From the NCBI GenBank assembly GCA_029881175.1, contig JAOUNC010000071.1, positions 1-9,487 of the forward strand: a DNA stretch of 9,487 bases, in the 5' to 3' direction. Shown here in pieces: positions 1 through 7,130 of the stretch. Position 1 is the stretch's first letter. Each line of letters opens with the position of its first letter. This DNA comes from Nitrospirota bacterium (GTDB lineage Bacteria; Nitrospirota; Nitrospiria; Nitrospirales; UBA8639). The notes under the pieces are model-generated. The model was not told the DNA's origin. It ran no database searches and saw nothing but the letters and a program-made list of their open reading frames with translations. Position numbers and translations under genes: made by a program.

Positions 1-843
1 CCCCTCCCCGCCATTCATGGCGATCGGTCACAACTTCGACAACTACTCATGAACATTGTCACCAATGCCGCCGAAGCCATCGGAGATCAAGCCGGCACAA
101 TCGCTATCAGCACCGGCACGATCGATACCGCGACACATGATTTTCGCCAGTATCATATTATGGGAGATCTCCCTTCAGGCTCATGTGTGTCATTGAAAAT
201 TCAAGATACCGGAATTGGCATGGAGCCTGAATTAATTCCAAAAATTTTCGATCCATTTTTTTCGACAAAATTCCCAGGCCGAGGCCTGGGCCTCGCCACG
301 CTTTTAGGCCTTGCGCGTGGTCATGGAGCGGCCATTGCCGTCCACAGTCAACTCGGACATGGAACAGAATTCTGTTTCATCTTTCCCACACGCCAACGAC
401 CTTTGCCTCAACAAGCCCCCTCGGTGACGTTACCACTGACACCAGCCAACAGCCCCACACTCACTAAAGTGCTCGTCGTCGATGACGAAGAAGATGTCCG
501 AACCGCCTGTTCACTCATCTTACAAGAAATGGGCTTCGAGGCTTTGGTGGCCCAGGATGGGAAGGCAGGCTTACGTATTTTCGAAGAATATCAGAAGCAG
601 ATCGCGCTCATATTTCTCGATCTCACCATGCCCAATTTGGATGGAGGGCAACTTGCTGAGAAAATTCGTCAACTGAATCCACATGTCCCCATTCTTGTGT
701 CCAGTGGATATGCTGAAGTAGACGCCATGAAACATTTTCCACAATCTTCCTCAAGCGCCTTTATTCAAAAGCCGTTTCAGGTAGAAGTTCTCATCGCCAA
801 AGTCCAAGAACTGACAGGGATGGATGGAGAAAGTACAAAGTGA
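1..843 (+). CDS. Hybrid sensor histidine kinase, C-terminal part (HATPase_c + receiver), truncated by window edge
   Basis: The reading frame is open from base 1, so the start of the gene lies outside the window; the ATG at 49 falls inside the ATPase domain and is not the true start. Counting from the first in-window codon (280 residues visible), the N-box is at about 12-27 (NIVTNAAEA), the G1 box DTGIG at 69-73, the F-box FDPFF at 83-87 and the G2 box GRGLGLA at 93-99. A proline-rich linker leads to a receiver domain at about 156-270, with acidic pocket D161/D162, phospho-acceptor D207 (in FLDLTMP), S235 and K257 (in QKPF). All catalytic features are intact. The protein should autophosphorylate on a histidine upstream of the window and pass phosphate to its own receiver. 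No DNA-binding output domain follows, so a separate phosphotransfer protein or response regulator is likely. The sensed signal cannot be read here. No terminator is evident after the stop. Confidence 0.93.
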   Translation, partial: PLPAIHGDRSQLRQLLMNIVTNAAEAIGDQAGTIAISTGTIDTATHDFRQYHIMGDLPSGSCVSLKIQDTGIGMEPELIPKIFDPFFSTKFPGRGLGLATLLGLARGHGAAIAVHSQLGHGTEFCFIFPTRQRPLPQQAPSVTLPLTPANSPTLTKVLVVDDEEDVRTACSLILQEMGFEALVAQDGKAGLRIFEEYQKQIALIFLDLTMPNLDGGQLAEKIRQLNPHVPILVSSGYAEVDAMKHFPQSSSSAFIQKPFQVEVLIAKVQELTGMDGESTK

Positions 844-1031
844 AAGCCGAAATACTCAGCGCAGCTTGCAACCGACTGCCTCCTTGTCACATGTCACGTT
901 TCCCGTTGATAACGATCCCTGCCCATTCCAATGCTCGCACACATACCACCAGGCTCAATACGAACCATTCACGCGATATCCTTGATTGATCTATTCGCTT
1001 CATAATACATTTACCCTTTACCCAATCCCTC

Positions 1032-2450
1032 ATGACACAATCCTTACACGCCACAGGTCAAACCATTCACCATGATGTCATTATCATCGGTGGAGGCTCT
1101 GCCGGCTATGCAGCCGCACGCACAGCGGAAGCGGAAGGAGCCGATGTTGGCATCATCGACCAAGGCCCGCTTGGTGGGCTCTGTATTTTACGCGGATGTA
1201 TGCCGACGAAAGCCATGCTCCGTTCTTCCGATATCGCGGCGCTCATCCGTCGAGCACCTGAATTTGGGTTACATTCCTCAACAGTTCAAGCCAATCTCAA
1301 CGCCATTATTGACCGAAAAAATCGTCTCATCAAGGAATTTGCCGACTATCGAATTCAAGCGCTACAGCATCCACGATTTACGCTCTACCAGGAACAGGCC
1401 CATTTCAGCTCTCCGACACTCATTCAGGCTGGCCCACATCAACTGTCGGCAAAGGCTGTTATCATTGCCACGGGATCGGTCGTCTCCCGCATGCCCATCA
1501 CCGGCCTGGAAGAAGGCGGCTATCTCACAAGCGACGAGGCACTAGAACTCCGCACCCCACCTGAATCGATGATCATCTTGGGCGGCGGTGCGGTGGCTTT
1601 GGAATTGGCTCAATTCTTCTCTCGAATCGGCGTCAAAGTCAGCCTGATTCAACGAAGCGGGCATATCATGTCGAAAACAGACAAAGACTTAGCAAGACCA
1701 GTTGAAGCTAAGCTTCAAGAAGAAGGCATGATGATCTATACCAACACCTCTATTGAACGTGTGACGCAATGCTCTGATGGAGAAAAGACCCTTCATTTTC
1801 TGCATCACGGCGAGCCAAAACACATCACGGCCACAACAATTCTCCAAGCACTGGGACGTCGCCCGAATATTGATGGGTTACAGCTAGACGCCGCTGAAGT
1901 GAATGTCAAGAATCGCACGATTGTCGTCAATGAAACCATGCAAACATCTCAACCACACATCTATGCAGTGGGCGATGTGAATGGCCGACATGAGATCGTC
2001 CACATTGCCATTGAACAAGGAGAAATTGCTGGATGGAATGCGGTGCATCCCGATCAACCAGCCAAACGTTACGATGACAGACTCAAAGCCCAGGTCGTGT
2101 TTACCGACCCTCAAATCGCGAATGTCGGCTTATCAGAACAAGAATGTCATACCCGGCACATTCCTTTTCTCGTGGCGTCGTACCCGTTTAACGACCACGG
2201 AAAATCCCTCTGCCTTGGCGAATTACATGGCCATGTCAAAATACTCTGCCAGCCTCAAACCGGGGAGATTCTGGGTGGGCATATCGTTGGGCCGGAAGCC
2301 TCAGAACTCATCCACGAACTCATTGCCGTCATGTACTTTCATGGCACAGTGCGCGATCTTTTGCGAATACCTCACTACCATCCCACCCTAGCCGAAATCC
2401 TCACCTACCCCGCCGAAGAACTTGCAGACCAATTACCTCCGACTTCATAG
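1032..2450 (+). CDS. FAD-dependent pyridine nucleotide-disulfide oxidoreductase (dihydrolipoamide dehydrogenase / mercuric reductase-like)
   Basis: A class I flavoprotein disulfide reductase of 472 residues, a usual length for the family. The FAD Rossmann motif GGGSAG is at 21-26 with D43 ending the second strand. The redox-active pair C51/C56 lies in GGLCILRGCMPTK. ATG at 146-148, the nucleotide-binding motif GGGAVA at 184-189, the FAD motif VGD at 313-315, and the C-terminal dimer-interface base pair H450/E455 in HYHPTLAE follow in order. The nucleotide motif is GxGxxA and the second strand ends in Q207-R208 instead of an acid, which suggests NADPH rather than NADH (inference). It has no HMA domain and no C-terminal vicinal cysteines, so it is unlikely to be a true mercuric reductase; lipoamide is also not certain because no 2-oxoacid dehydrogenase genes are nearby. 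ATG 1032 is the first possible start after an in-frame TGA at 987-989, and no Shine-Dalgarno precedes it. The protein is cytoplasmic. The physiological substrate is unknown. Confidence 0.9.
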   Translation: MTQSLHATGQTIHHDVIIIGGGSAGYAAARTAEAEGADVGIIDQGPLGGLCILRGCMPTKAMLRSSDIAALIRRAPEFGLHSSTVQANLNAIIDRKNRLIKEFADYRIQALQHPRFTLYQEQAHFSSPTLIQAGPHQLSAKAVIIATGSVVSRMPITGLEEGGYLTSDEALELRTPPESMIILGGGAVALELAQFFSRIGVKVSLIQRSGHIMSKTDKDLARPVEAKLQEEGMMIYTNTSIERVTQCSDGEKTLHFLHHGEPKHITATTILQALGRRPNIDGLQLDAAEVNVKNRTIVVNETMQTSQPHIYAVGDVNGRHEIVHIAIEQGEIAGWNAVHPDQPAKRYDDRLKAQVVFTDPQIANVGLSEQECHTRHIPFLVASYPFNDHGKSLCLGELHGHVKILCQPQTGEILGGHIVGPEASELIHELIAVMYFHGTVRDLLRIPHYHPTLAEILTYPAEELADQLPPTS

Positions 2451-2825
2451 GCTTACCACGACAGTACCTCACAGATTTTCCATACCACCCCCTACATTCA
2501 CGATATCCCCAAACGATGCATACACCGCTCTCATCGCGACAGATCATGCCGGACTCAGAATCAAACTTAGCTCACCCGCTAAACTCATGAGCCCCATCCA
2601 AAGGGAGGAGTATCGCCACCTAAATTCTAGAAAGGAAAAGGGAACGTTTCAGGGTTTGAAATTTCCTGAAAAAGCATGGAGCAAACCAACTCGCATAGCG
2701 AATTGCCATAATATGTTTGAGGATCGTAACGAATCCCCTCAAAGTTGGACTACAAAAAAGCACATGAGAACCGGTGCTGACGAAACGCCAGCTAAAAAGA
2801 TCAGCCAAACAACTGGAGTATTCTA
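2451..2825. other. Gene-poor leader region upstream of the TVP38 gene
   Basis: About 375 bases separate the first reductase from the next gene. A plus-strand frame is open across it (2422-2826) but begins inside the reductase gene, has no ribosome binding site and gives a low-complexity basic translation with no family resemblance, so I do not call it. A purine-rich AAAGGGAGGAG at about 2600-2610 resembles a ribosome binding site but no start codon in a useful frame follows. An inverted repeat lies at 2647-2671. The region probably carries the promoter of the downstream three-gene run, but I see no convincing -35/-10 pair. Confidence 0.5.
2647..2671. repeat. 7-bp inverted repeat in leader of TVP38 operon
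   Basis: TTTCAGG (2647-2653) and CCTGAAA (2665-2671) are perfect inverted arms around an 11-nt AT-rich spacer. It lies about 155 bases before the TVP38 start. No T-run follows on either strand, so it is not a standard terminator; an operator is possible but arms this short also arise by chance. Confidence 0.25.
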
Positions 2826-3587
2826 ATGAAAACACACATAATGGAGCCCAGCATGACAGCTTCTCCTCCTACCACCTCAAACGATTCACCCCCTTCCTCC
2901 ATGGGCAAGATTCTCACCGTGATCATCTTTGTTATAGGCATAGGAGCGTTTGTGTATTTTGATCTTGGTCAGTATTTATCGCTTGACTCACTTAAAGCCA
3001 ATCGAGATCTCCTCCTGAACTACACTGAAGCCAATTATGCCATGGCCGTCACCATGTTCATTCTCATCTACATCCTGCAAACCACATTTTCTTTGCCCGG
3101 TGGAGCCATTCTGACATTAACGGGAGGCTTCCTCTTCGGCAGCCTAATGGGAACGTTCTTCGTCAATATCGGGGCGACCGCAGGAGCAACCTTAGCCTTT
3201 TTAGCCGCCCGGTATATCCTCCGGGACTGGGTAGAACGAAAATTTGGCGACCTCCTGGGTCCCATTCAATCAGGCTTTGCGAAAAATGCCTTTAGCTATC
3301 TCATGACGCTTCGACTCATTCCCGCGTTTCCATTTTTTCTGATCAACCTTGTCTCCGGCCTCACCCGCGTCAATCTGGGAACCTATGTTCTTGCCACGTC
3401 CATTGGAATAATTCCCGGGAGCTTTGTCTTTGCCTTTGCCGGACGTCAACTGGGATCCATTAATTCTCTGAGCGAAATTGCCAGTCCACCAGTCCTCCTG
3501 GCCTTTACATTGTTAGGTCTGCTCGCATTGATGCCGGTGGCCTATCGAAAATGGACCAGCAACAGTCAAAATCCTTCAGAATCATAA
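2826..3587 (+). CDS. TVP38/TMEM64 family (SNARE-associated/DedA-like) inner-membrane protein
   Basis: An integral membrane protein of 253 residues. Hydrophobic segments lie at about 28-46, 72-92, 94-130, 157-178, 185-207 and 221-240. The family core is clear: a Pro-Gly-Gly turn at 91-93, a glycine-rich GGFLFG stretch at 100-105, GATAGATLAFLAARY at 116-130, and the LRLIPAFPFFLIN segment at 162-174 followed by SGLTRV and a GIIPGSF turn near 194-200. In DedA/TVP38 proteins such re-entrant, proline-containing segments are linked to lipid or proton-coupled transport; the exact substrate is unknown. The start at 2826 is supported by GGAG at 2815-2818, seven bases upstream; a second in-frame ATG lies five codons in. 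The next gene begins 39 bases after the stop with no terminator between, so co-transcription is likely. TVP38 genes beside, or fused to, mercuric-reductase-like flavoproteins are, from memory, a recurrent arrangement, which supports a shared function here (inference). Confidence 0.9.
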   Translation: MKTHIMEPSMTASPPTTSNDSPPSSMGKILTVIIFVIGIGAFVYFDLGQYLSLDSLKANRDLLLNYTEANYAMAVTMFILIYILQTTFSLPGGAILTLTGGFLFGSLMGTFFVNIGATAGATLAFLAARYILRDWVERKFGDLLGPIQSGFAKNAFSYLMTLRLIPAFPFFLINLVSGLTRVNLGTYVLATSIGIIPGSFVFAFAGRQLGSINSLSEIASPPVLLAFTLLGLLALMPVAYRKWTSNSQNPSES

Positions 3588-3626
3588 GTAAGCCAACATT
3601 CCCTCTTAGGAACCCTGAGGCGTCAC

Positions 3627-5177
3627 ATGAAGACTGTTCGCGCGAAAAACCATTCACCGTTAATCCTTCCAAGCGATCAATTTAACCAAGAACTTGTCAG
3701 TAATGTTCACCCACCGCAATGGCAAAATCCGACTCCATCCGGGCGATACAATTTAGTCATCATTGGTGCAGGAACCGCCGGGTTAGTGACAGCCGCCATT
3801 GCCGCAGCCCTTGGCGCCAAAGTCGCGTTGATTGAACGCCATCTCATGGGGGGCGATTGTTTGAACGTCGGTTGTGTGCCGTCCAAAGGCATCATACGAG
3901 CCGCCAAGGCCTGGACCGCCGTCAAGGAAGCCGAACAATTTGGATTGCAGGTGTCTGGAGAAGTAAAACGGGATTTCGGCGCAGCCATGGCCCGCATGCG
4001 AAAACTTCGCGCACGGATCAGCCATCTTGACTCGGCTCATCGCTATACCAAGCTGGGGGTGGATGTGTTTATCGGCAACGGCCGCTTTACGAGTTCAAGC
4101 ACCATTGACGTGGATGGGACGAGCCTTCAGTTTGCCAAAGCCGTCATTTGCACCGGCGCACGTGCCGCCGCCCCTCCCATTCCAGGACTGGATCAAGTGA
4201 ATTACCTGACCAATGAAACGATTTTTTCCCTGACCGACCTGCCTGCCCGGCTTGGGGTGATTGGGGCTGGCCCTATTGGTTGTGAAATAGCGCAGTCGTT
4301 TGCCCGCTTTGGCAGTCAGGTATTTTTGGTGGAAGCCATGCACGGCGTGCTACCCAATGAAGATACGGACGCGTCAGAAATCGTTGAACGATCAATACTC
4401 CGTGACGGAGTCAAGCTGCTGTGCTGCGGGAAGGACTTAAATATCAAGCTAGTCGATGGAGTCAAACACATGTCCGTGGATTCCCACGGCCAACAATATG
4501 ACATTCCTGTCGATGAAATTTTAGTAGGAGTGGGGAGAACCCCCAACACCGAAGGCTTAGGCCTCGAAACCATCGGCGTGAATTTTGATCGAAAAGGCGT
4601 CACCGTCAACCATCGACTACAAACCACCAATCCCAAAATTTATGCGGCAGGCGATATTTGCTCGCCATTCAAATTTACCCATACTGCAGATGCACAAGCC
4701 CAAATAGTGATCCAAAACGCGTTATTCCCACACCCCTTGGGGCTAGGATATGCCAGTACCGACAACCTCATTATCCCCTGGGCGACCTATACTCAGCCGG
4801 AAATTGCTCATGTGGGCATGTACGAAAAGGATACACAAGCCAAAGGCATTGAGGTGGATACGTTTACGTTCCCTCTCAATGAAGTCGATCGCGCCATTCT
4901 AGATGGAGAAGATGAGGGCTTTGCCCGCGTACATGTCAAAAAAGGCACGGATCAAATCGTAGGCGCCACCATTGTGGCGACGCATGCTGGCGATATGATT
5001 AGTGAATATACCCTGGCCATGAAGGGGGGCTTAGGACTGAATACCATCGCCAGCACGATTCACCCCTACCCAACCCAAGCAGAAGTCATCAAGAAAACGG
5101 CGAATGCCTGGAGAAAAACCACGCTCACCGAAAGAAAAAAACAGTTCTTGAGCAAGCTCTTTGCGTGGTCTCGCTGA
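3627..5177 (+). CDS. Mercuric reductase-like FAD-dependent disulfide oxidoreductase
   Basis: A flavoprotein disulfide reductase of 516 residues with a 40-residue N-terminal extension before the FAD site. The FAD motif GAGTAG is at 47-52 with E70, the canonical redox motif GGDCLNVGCVPSK at 75-87 (C78/C83), the NAD-binding motif GAGPIG at 213-218 with E236 closing the second strand (typical for NADH), AGD at 341-343, and the catalytic H479/E486 in HPYPTQAE. The C-terminus is a basic tail ending AWSR and lacks the vicinal cysteines that bind Hg(II) in MerA; there is no HMA domain, and no mer genes are present. An internal Cys-Cys at 266-267 lies in the nucleotide-binding domain. Database annotation would probably say mercuric reductase, but mercury reduction is not supported. 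The ribosome binding site GAGG at 3617-3620 sits six bases before the ATG. It follows the TVP38 gene closely and is followed by the DUF3047 gene. The basic tail might favour membrane contact (speculative). Confidence 0.92.
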   Translation: MKTVRAKNHSPLILPSDQFNQELVSNVHPPQWQNPTPSGRYNLVIIGAGTAGLVTAAIAAALGAKVALIERHLMGGDCLNVGCVPSKGIIRAAKAWTAVKEAEQFGLQVSGEVKRDFGAAMARMRKLRARISHLDSAHRYTKLGVDVFIGNGRFTSSSTIDVDGTSLQFAKAVICTGARAAAPPIPGLDQVNYLTNETIFSLTDLPARLGVIGAGPIGCEIAQSFARFGSQVFLVEAMHGVLPNEDTDASEIVERSILRDGVKLLCCGKDLNIKLVDGVKHMSVDSHGQQYDIPVDEILVGVGRTPNTEGLGLETIGVNFDRKGVTVNHRLQTTNPKIYAAGDICSPFKFTHTADAQAQIVIQNALFPHPLGLGYASTDNLIIPWATYTQPEIAHVGMYEKDTQAKGIEVDTFTFPLNEVDRAILDGEDEGFARVHVKKGTDQIVGATIVATHAGDMISEYTLAMKGGLGLNTIASTIHPYPTQAEVIKKTANAWRKTTLTERKKQFLSKLFAWSR

Positions 5178-5196
5178 TAGGAAAAATGAAGATAGC

Positions 5197-5955
5197 ATGG
5201 GGCAGCAACGTATGACTCAACGATGTTCTTCTATAGTGGTAGCACTGGTTCTTCTCCTCACCAGCTTACTTGTTGCTATGGCAGGTTCCGAAGACCAAAT
5301 ACCAGTCGGCCTCTTTTCACAAGCCCAACCCGGCACCACCTTACCTGCCGGTTGGAAACCACTGACCTTCGACAAAATTCCTATCCATACGCAATATGAT
5401 CTCGTCACAGATGGAAAGACGGTCGTCGTGAAAGCCGTCAGCCAACAATCCTCGTCGGGACTCACTCGGGAAATAACTATTGACCCCAAAGAGTACCCTG
5501 TCGTGCAATGGCGCTGGAAAGTAGAAAATGTCCTCAAGCACGGGGATGTCACAGAAAAATCAGGGGATGATTATCCGGCCCGCTTATACATTACCTTCGA
5601 ATATGACAGCAGCAAAGTCGGCTTTTTTGAAAAAGCCAAATACGGAGCGGCCAAACTCATTTATGGCCAGTATCCACCCATTGGTGCCATTAATTATATT
5701 TGGGAAAGCAAAAGTCCAATTGGCACGATCGTTCCGAACCCCTATACCGATCGGGTCAACATGATCGTCATTGAAAGTGGGGAAACCCGCCTACATGAAT
5801 GGATTACCGAGGAACGAAATGTCTACGAAGATTATAAGAAAGCGTTTGGGGAAGATCCGCCTAAAATTTCAGGGGTGGCGATCATGACGGATACCGATAA
5901 TACGAAAGAACGTGCTGTGGCCTATTTCGGAGATATTGTCTTTAAAAAGAAGTAA
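5197..5955 (+). CDS. DUF3047 domain protein, predicted exported
   Basis: The translation matches the DUF3047 pattern: an opening Leu-Pro-x-Gly-Trp at 49-53, TQYDLVTDG at 65-73, a SSGLTRE segment at 86-92, an aromatic PVVQWRWKV stretch at 101-109, the GDDYPARLY signature at 123-131, and a late IMTDTDNT segment at 229-236. The family has no established biochemical role. With the ATG at 5197 the product is 252 residues. It starts with a hydrophobic signal sequence (about 12-28) and an Ala-Met-Ala cleavage site at 27-29, so it is probably periplasmic; no lipobox cysteine is present. The frame is open upstream into the end of the reductase gene (TTG at 5161), but ATG 5197 or ATG 5212 fits better and both keep the signal peptide; neither has a strong ribosome binding site. 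It begins about 19 bases after the reductase stop, suggesting translational coupling as the third gene of the run. Confidence 0.85.
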   Translation: MGQQRMTQRCSSIVVALVLLLTSLLVAMAGSEDQIPVGLFSQAQPGTTLPAGWKPLTFDKIPIHTQYDLVTDGKTVVVKAVSQQSSSGLTREITIDPKEYPVVQWRWKVENVLKHGDVTEKSGDDYPARLYITFEYDSSKVGFFEKAKYGAAKLIYGQYPPIGAINYIWESKSPIGTIVPNPYTDRVNMIVIESGETRLHEWITEERNVYEDYKKAFGEDPPKISGVAIMTDTDNTKERAVAYFGDIVFKKK

Positions 5956-6114
5956 AAAGGGAATTGTAAAAAGAGAGAAGTAGGAATTCCTAAAGATTGA
6001 ATGCCTCGAACTTCAACAGCAATAACGACTCCCTGGATTGTACTCGCGCATACTGCACCATTCACCTCTTAACTCTTTTGTCGTGTTACTTTTCACCTTT
6101 CCCTTTTAATATTT
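5956..6114. other. Convergent intergenic region with weak dyad symmetry
   Basis: This is the gap between the plus-strand DUF3047 gene and the minus-strand redoxin gene. The left side is purine-rich and the right side pyrimidine-rich. AAAAGGGAA (5955-5963) can pair with TTCCCTTTT (6099-6107), and AAAAGAG (5969-5975) with CTCTTTT (6073-6079), giving a nested but AT-rich long-range dyad. TAGGAATTCCTA at 5981-5992 is a perfect 12-bp palindrome. No compact GC-rich stem with a T-run is present, so I do not call a rho-independent terminator. Confidence 0.35.
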
Positions 6115-6693
6115 TCACGCATAGGCTGGTTCATTGCCTGGTTTCCATTTGATGTTGCATCCGGCACTGGGACGTTGCTGGCTAGGCACAGGTTGTCCGG
6201 TTAACGCCGCATCAAGAGCCGCGCGTAAATCACGCCCGGTCACGGGCTTCCTATTCCCCGGTCGACTCTCATCCAGTTGGCCACGATAGACCAAGTGCCG
6301 TTGACGATCAAACACGAAAAAATCCGGGGTGCAGGCTGCGGTAAAGGCTTTGGCTACGGCCTGTGTCTCGTCATAACAGTAGGGAAATTGCCAACCCAAC
6401 TGTTCTGCCATCTCCTGAAGCCGTGAGGGAGCATCAGCAGGGTATCCCCTGGCATCATTGCTACTGACCCCCAAAATCCCAACCCCTTTCTCTTCATAAT
6501 CTTTTGCCAACCTTGTGAGTTCATCTTGCACATGCACGACATAAGGACAATGCCGGCAAATAAACATCACCAGCAACACCGGGTTCTCCTGAAAGGTCTC
6601 AGGCCGCACAATCTTCTGTGACCGGACATCCGGCAGGGCAAAATCCGGTAGGGATGTCCCTAAGGCCAACATCGTGGATTCTTTTAAGGCCAT
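6115..6693 (-). CDS. Thioredoxin-fold peroxiredoxin-like protein (PRX_like1 type, CxxC)
   Basis: A 192-residue AhpC/TSA-like thioredoxin-fold protein with no signal peptide, so cytoplasmic. After the opening LGTSLPDFALPDV (11-23) comes the active-site motif FICRHCPYV with C46 and C49 in a CRHC arrangement. ILGVSSND is at 73-80, the cis-proline loop ACTPDFFVFD at 120-129, LVYRGQLDESRPGN at 134-147, and the conserved tail GCNIKWKPGNEP at 178-189 containing C179. The C46-x-x-C49 pair, C121 beside the cis-proline loop and C179 match the Prx-like subgroup often annotated as redoxin or thioredoxin family protein. It probably reduces a disulfide or a peroxide, but the reductant and substrate are not shown. 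The start at 6693 is secure: AGGAGGG (complement of 6701-6707) lies seven bases upstream, the strongest ribosome binding site in the window. It is 123 bases downstream of the anti-sigma gene, with a candidate promoter of its own in that gap. Confidence 0.88.
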   Translation of the reverse strand: MALKESTMLALGTSLPDFALPDVRSQKIVRPETFQENPVLLVMFICRHCPYVVHVQDELTRLAKDYEEKGVGILGVSSNDARGYPADAPSRLQEMAEQLGWQFPYCYDETQAVAKAFTAACTPDFFVFDRQRHLVYRGQLDESRPGNRKPVTGRDLRAALDAALTGQPVPSQQRPSAGCNIKWKPGNEPAYA

Positions 6694-6738
6694 CTTACAG
6701 CCCTCCTTTATCGTATATCTCTGAGAATATCGAAAGGC

Positions 6739-6767
6739 ATGAGACCACGTTTACTCCAACGGGTCAA
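6739..6767 (-). promoter_or_regulatory. Candidate sigma70-type promoter for the redoxin gene
   Basis: On the minus strand TTGACC (complement of 6762-6767) is followed after 17 bases by TCTCAT (complement of 6739-6744). The -35 matches consensus at five of six positions and the -10 at four of six. The transcript would begin near 6731 and carry a leader of about 38 bases including the strong ribosome binding site. A second TTGACC lies 19 bases further upstream (6781-6786) without a matching -10; the pair could be a direct-repeat operator. I do not see a clear ECF-type GGAAC element. Confidence 0.35.
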
Positions 6768-6816
6768 GAACCACTCAGTCGGTCAATTCGCGACTGTAGG
6801 AAAGAGAAGGGAATTT

Positions 6817-7125
6817 TCAAGAATCTGACGAAGAGTTTGGTGAGGACTGTTCGTGCTTCCAAGAACGAAAACGTTCCAGCAATGCCTCTCTAACTTGAGT
6901 CGGCACAGGCTCGGAGGGCAATTGGCGCAGCGTGGCCACCGTATATTTCATTTGGCGCAAGTAGTTTCGGCAGGCAAAACATAGTCCTAAATGCATCTGA
7001 AAACGAATGCGCTGGGTAAGCGTCAAGGAGCCTTCCAGATACTCGGTAATTAGGGCAGCAACTTCCTTACAGGTGAAATTGCCGGCCATAAAGCCCATCA
7101 GTTGTTGCCTGAAATTCCTATCCAT
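6817..7125 (-). CDS. Soluble zf-HC2 (ZAS) anti-sigma factor
   Basis: A 102-residue protein with the zinc-binding anti-sigma signature: C19 in TCKEV, then H45-x-x-x-C49-x-x-C52 in HLGLCFAC, with an intervening TEYLEGSLT segment typical of zf-HC2 proteins. Zinc-containing anti-sigma factors of this kind hold their ECF sigma factor and in several cases release it when the cysteines are oxidised (family knowledge). After residue 54 there is an amphipathic stretch and a polar Ser-rich tail but no membrane segment, so it should be cytoplasmic and could respond directly to redox or metal changes. It follows the sigma gene by five bases, and the purine-rich GGGGAGG (complement of 7141-7147) lies in the end of that gene, so translation is probably coupled. 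The spacing from that site to ATG 7125 is long; in-frame ATGs at codons 10 and 13 are alternatives, and both keep all zinc ligands. Confidence 0.87.
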   Translation of the reverse strand: MDRNFRQQLMGFMAGNFTCKEVAALITEYLEGSLTLTQRIRFQMHLGLCFACRNYLRQMKYTVATLRQLPSEPVPTQVREALLERFRSWKHEQSSPNSSSDS

Positions 7126-7130
7126 TACTG

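Noticed and set aside
982..1008. Promoter before the first reductase (TTGATT with CATAAT or TAATAC)
   Set aside because: Spacers of only 13 or 15 bases do not fit a sigma70 promoter.
2422..2826. 134-codon open frame overlapping the end of the first reductase
   Set aside because: Starts within the reductase gene, lacks a ribosome binding site and has no recognisable domain; composition unlike the neighbouring genes.
3627..5177. True mercuric reductase of a mer operon
   Set aside because: No C-terminal vicinal cysteines, no HMA domain, and no merR, merT or merP in the window.
5955..6107. Bidirectional terminator between the convergent genes
   Set aside because: The symmetric arms are AT-rich, imperfect and over 100 bases apart; there is no compact GC stem with a T-run.
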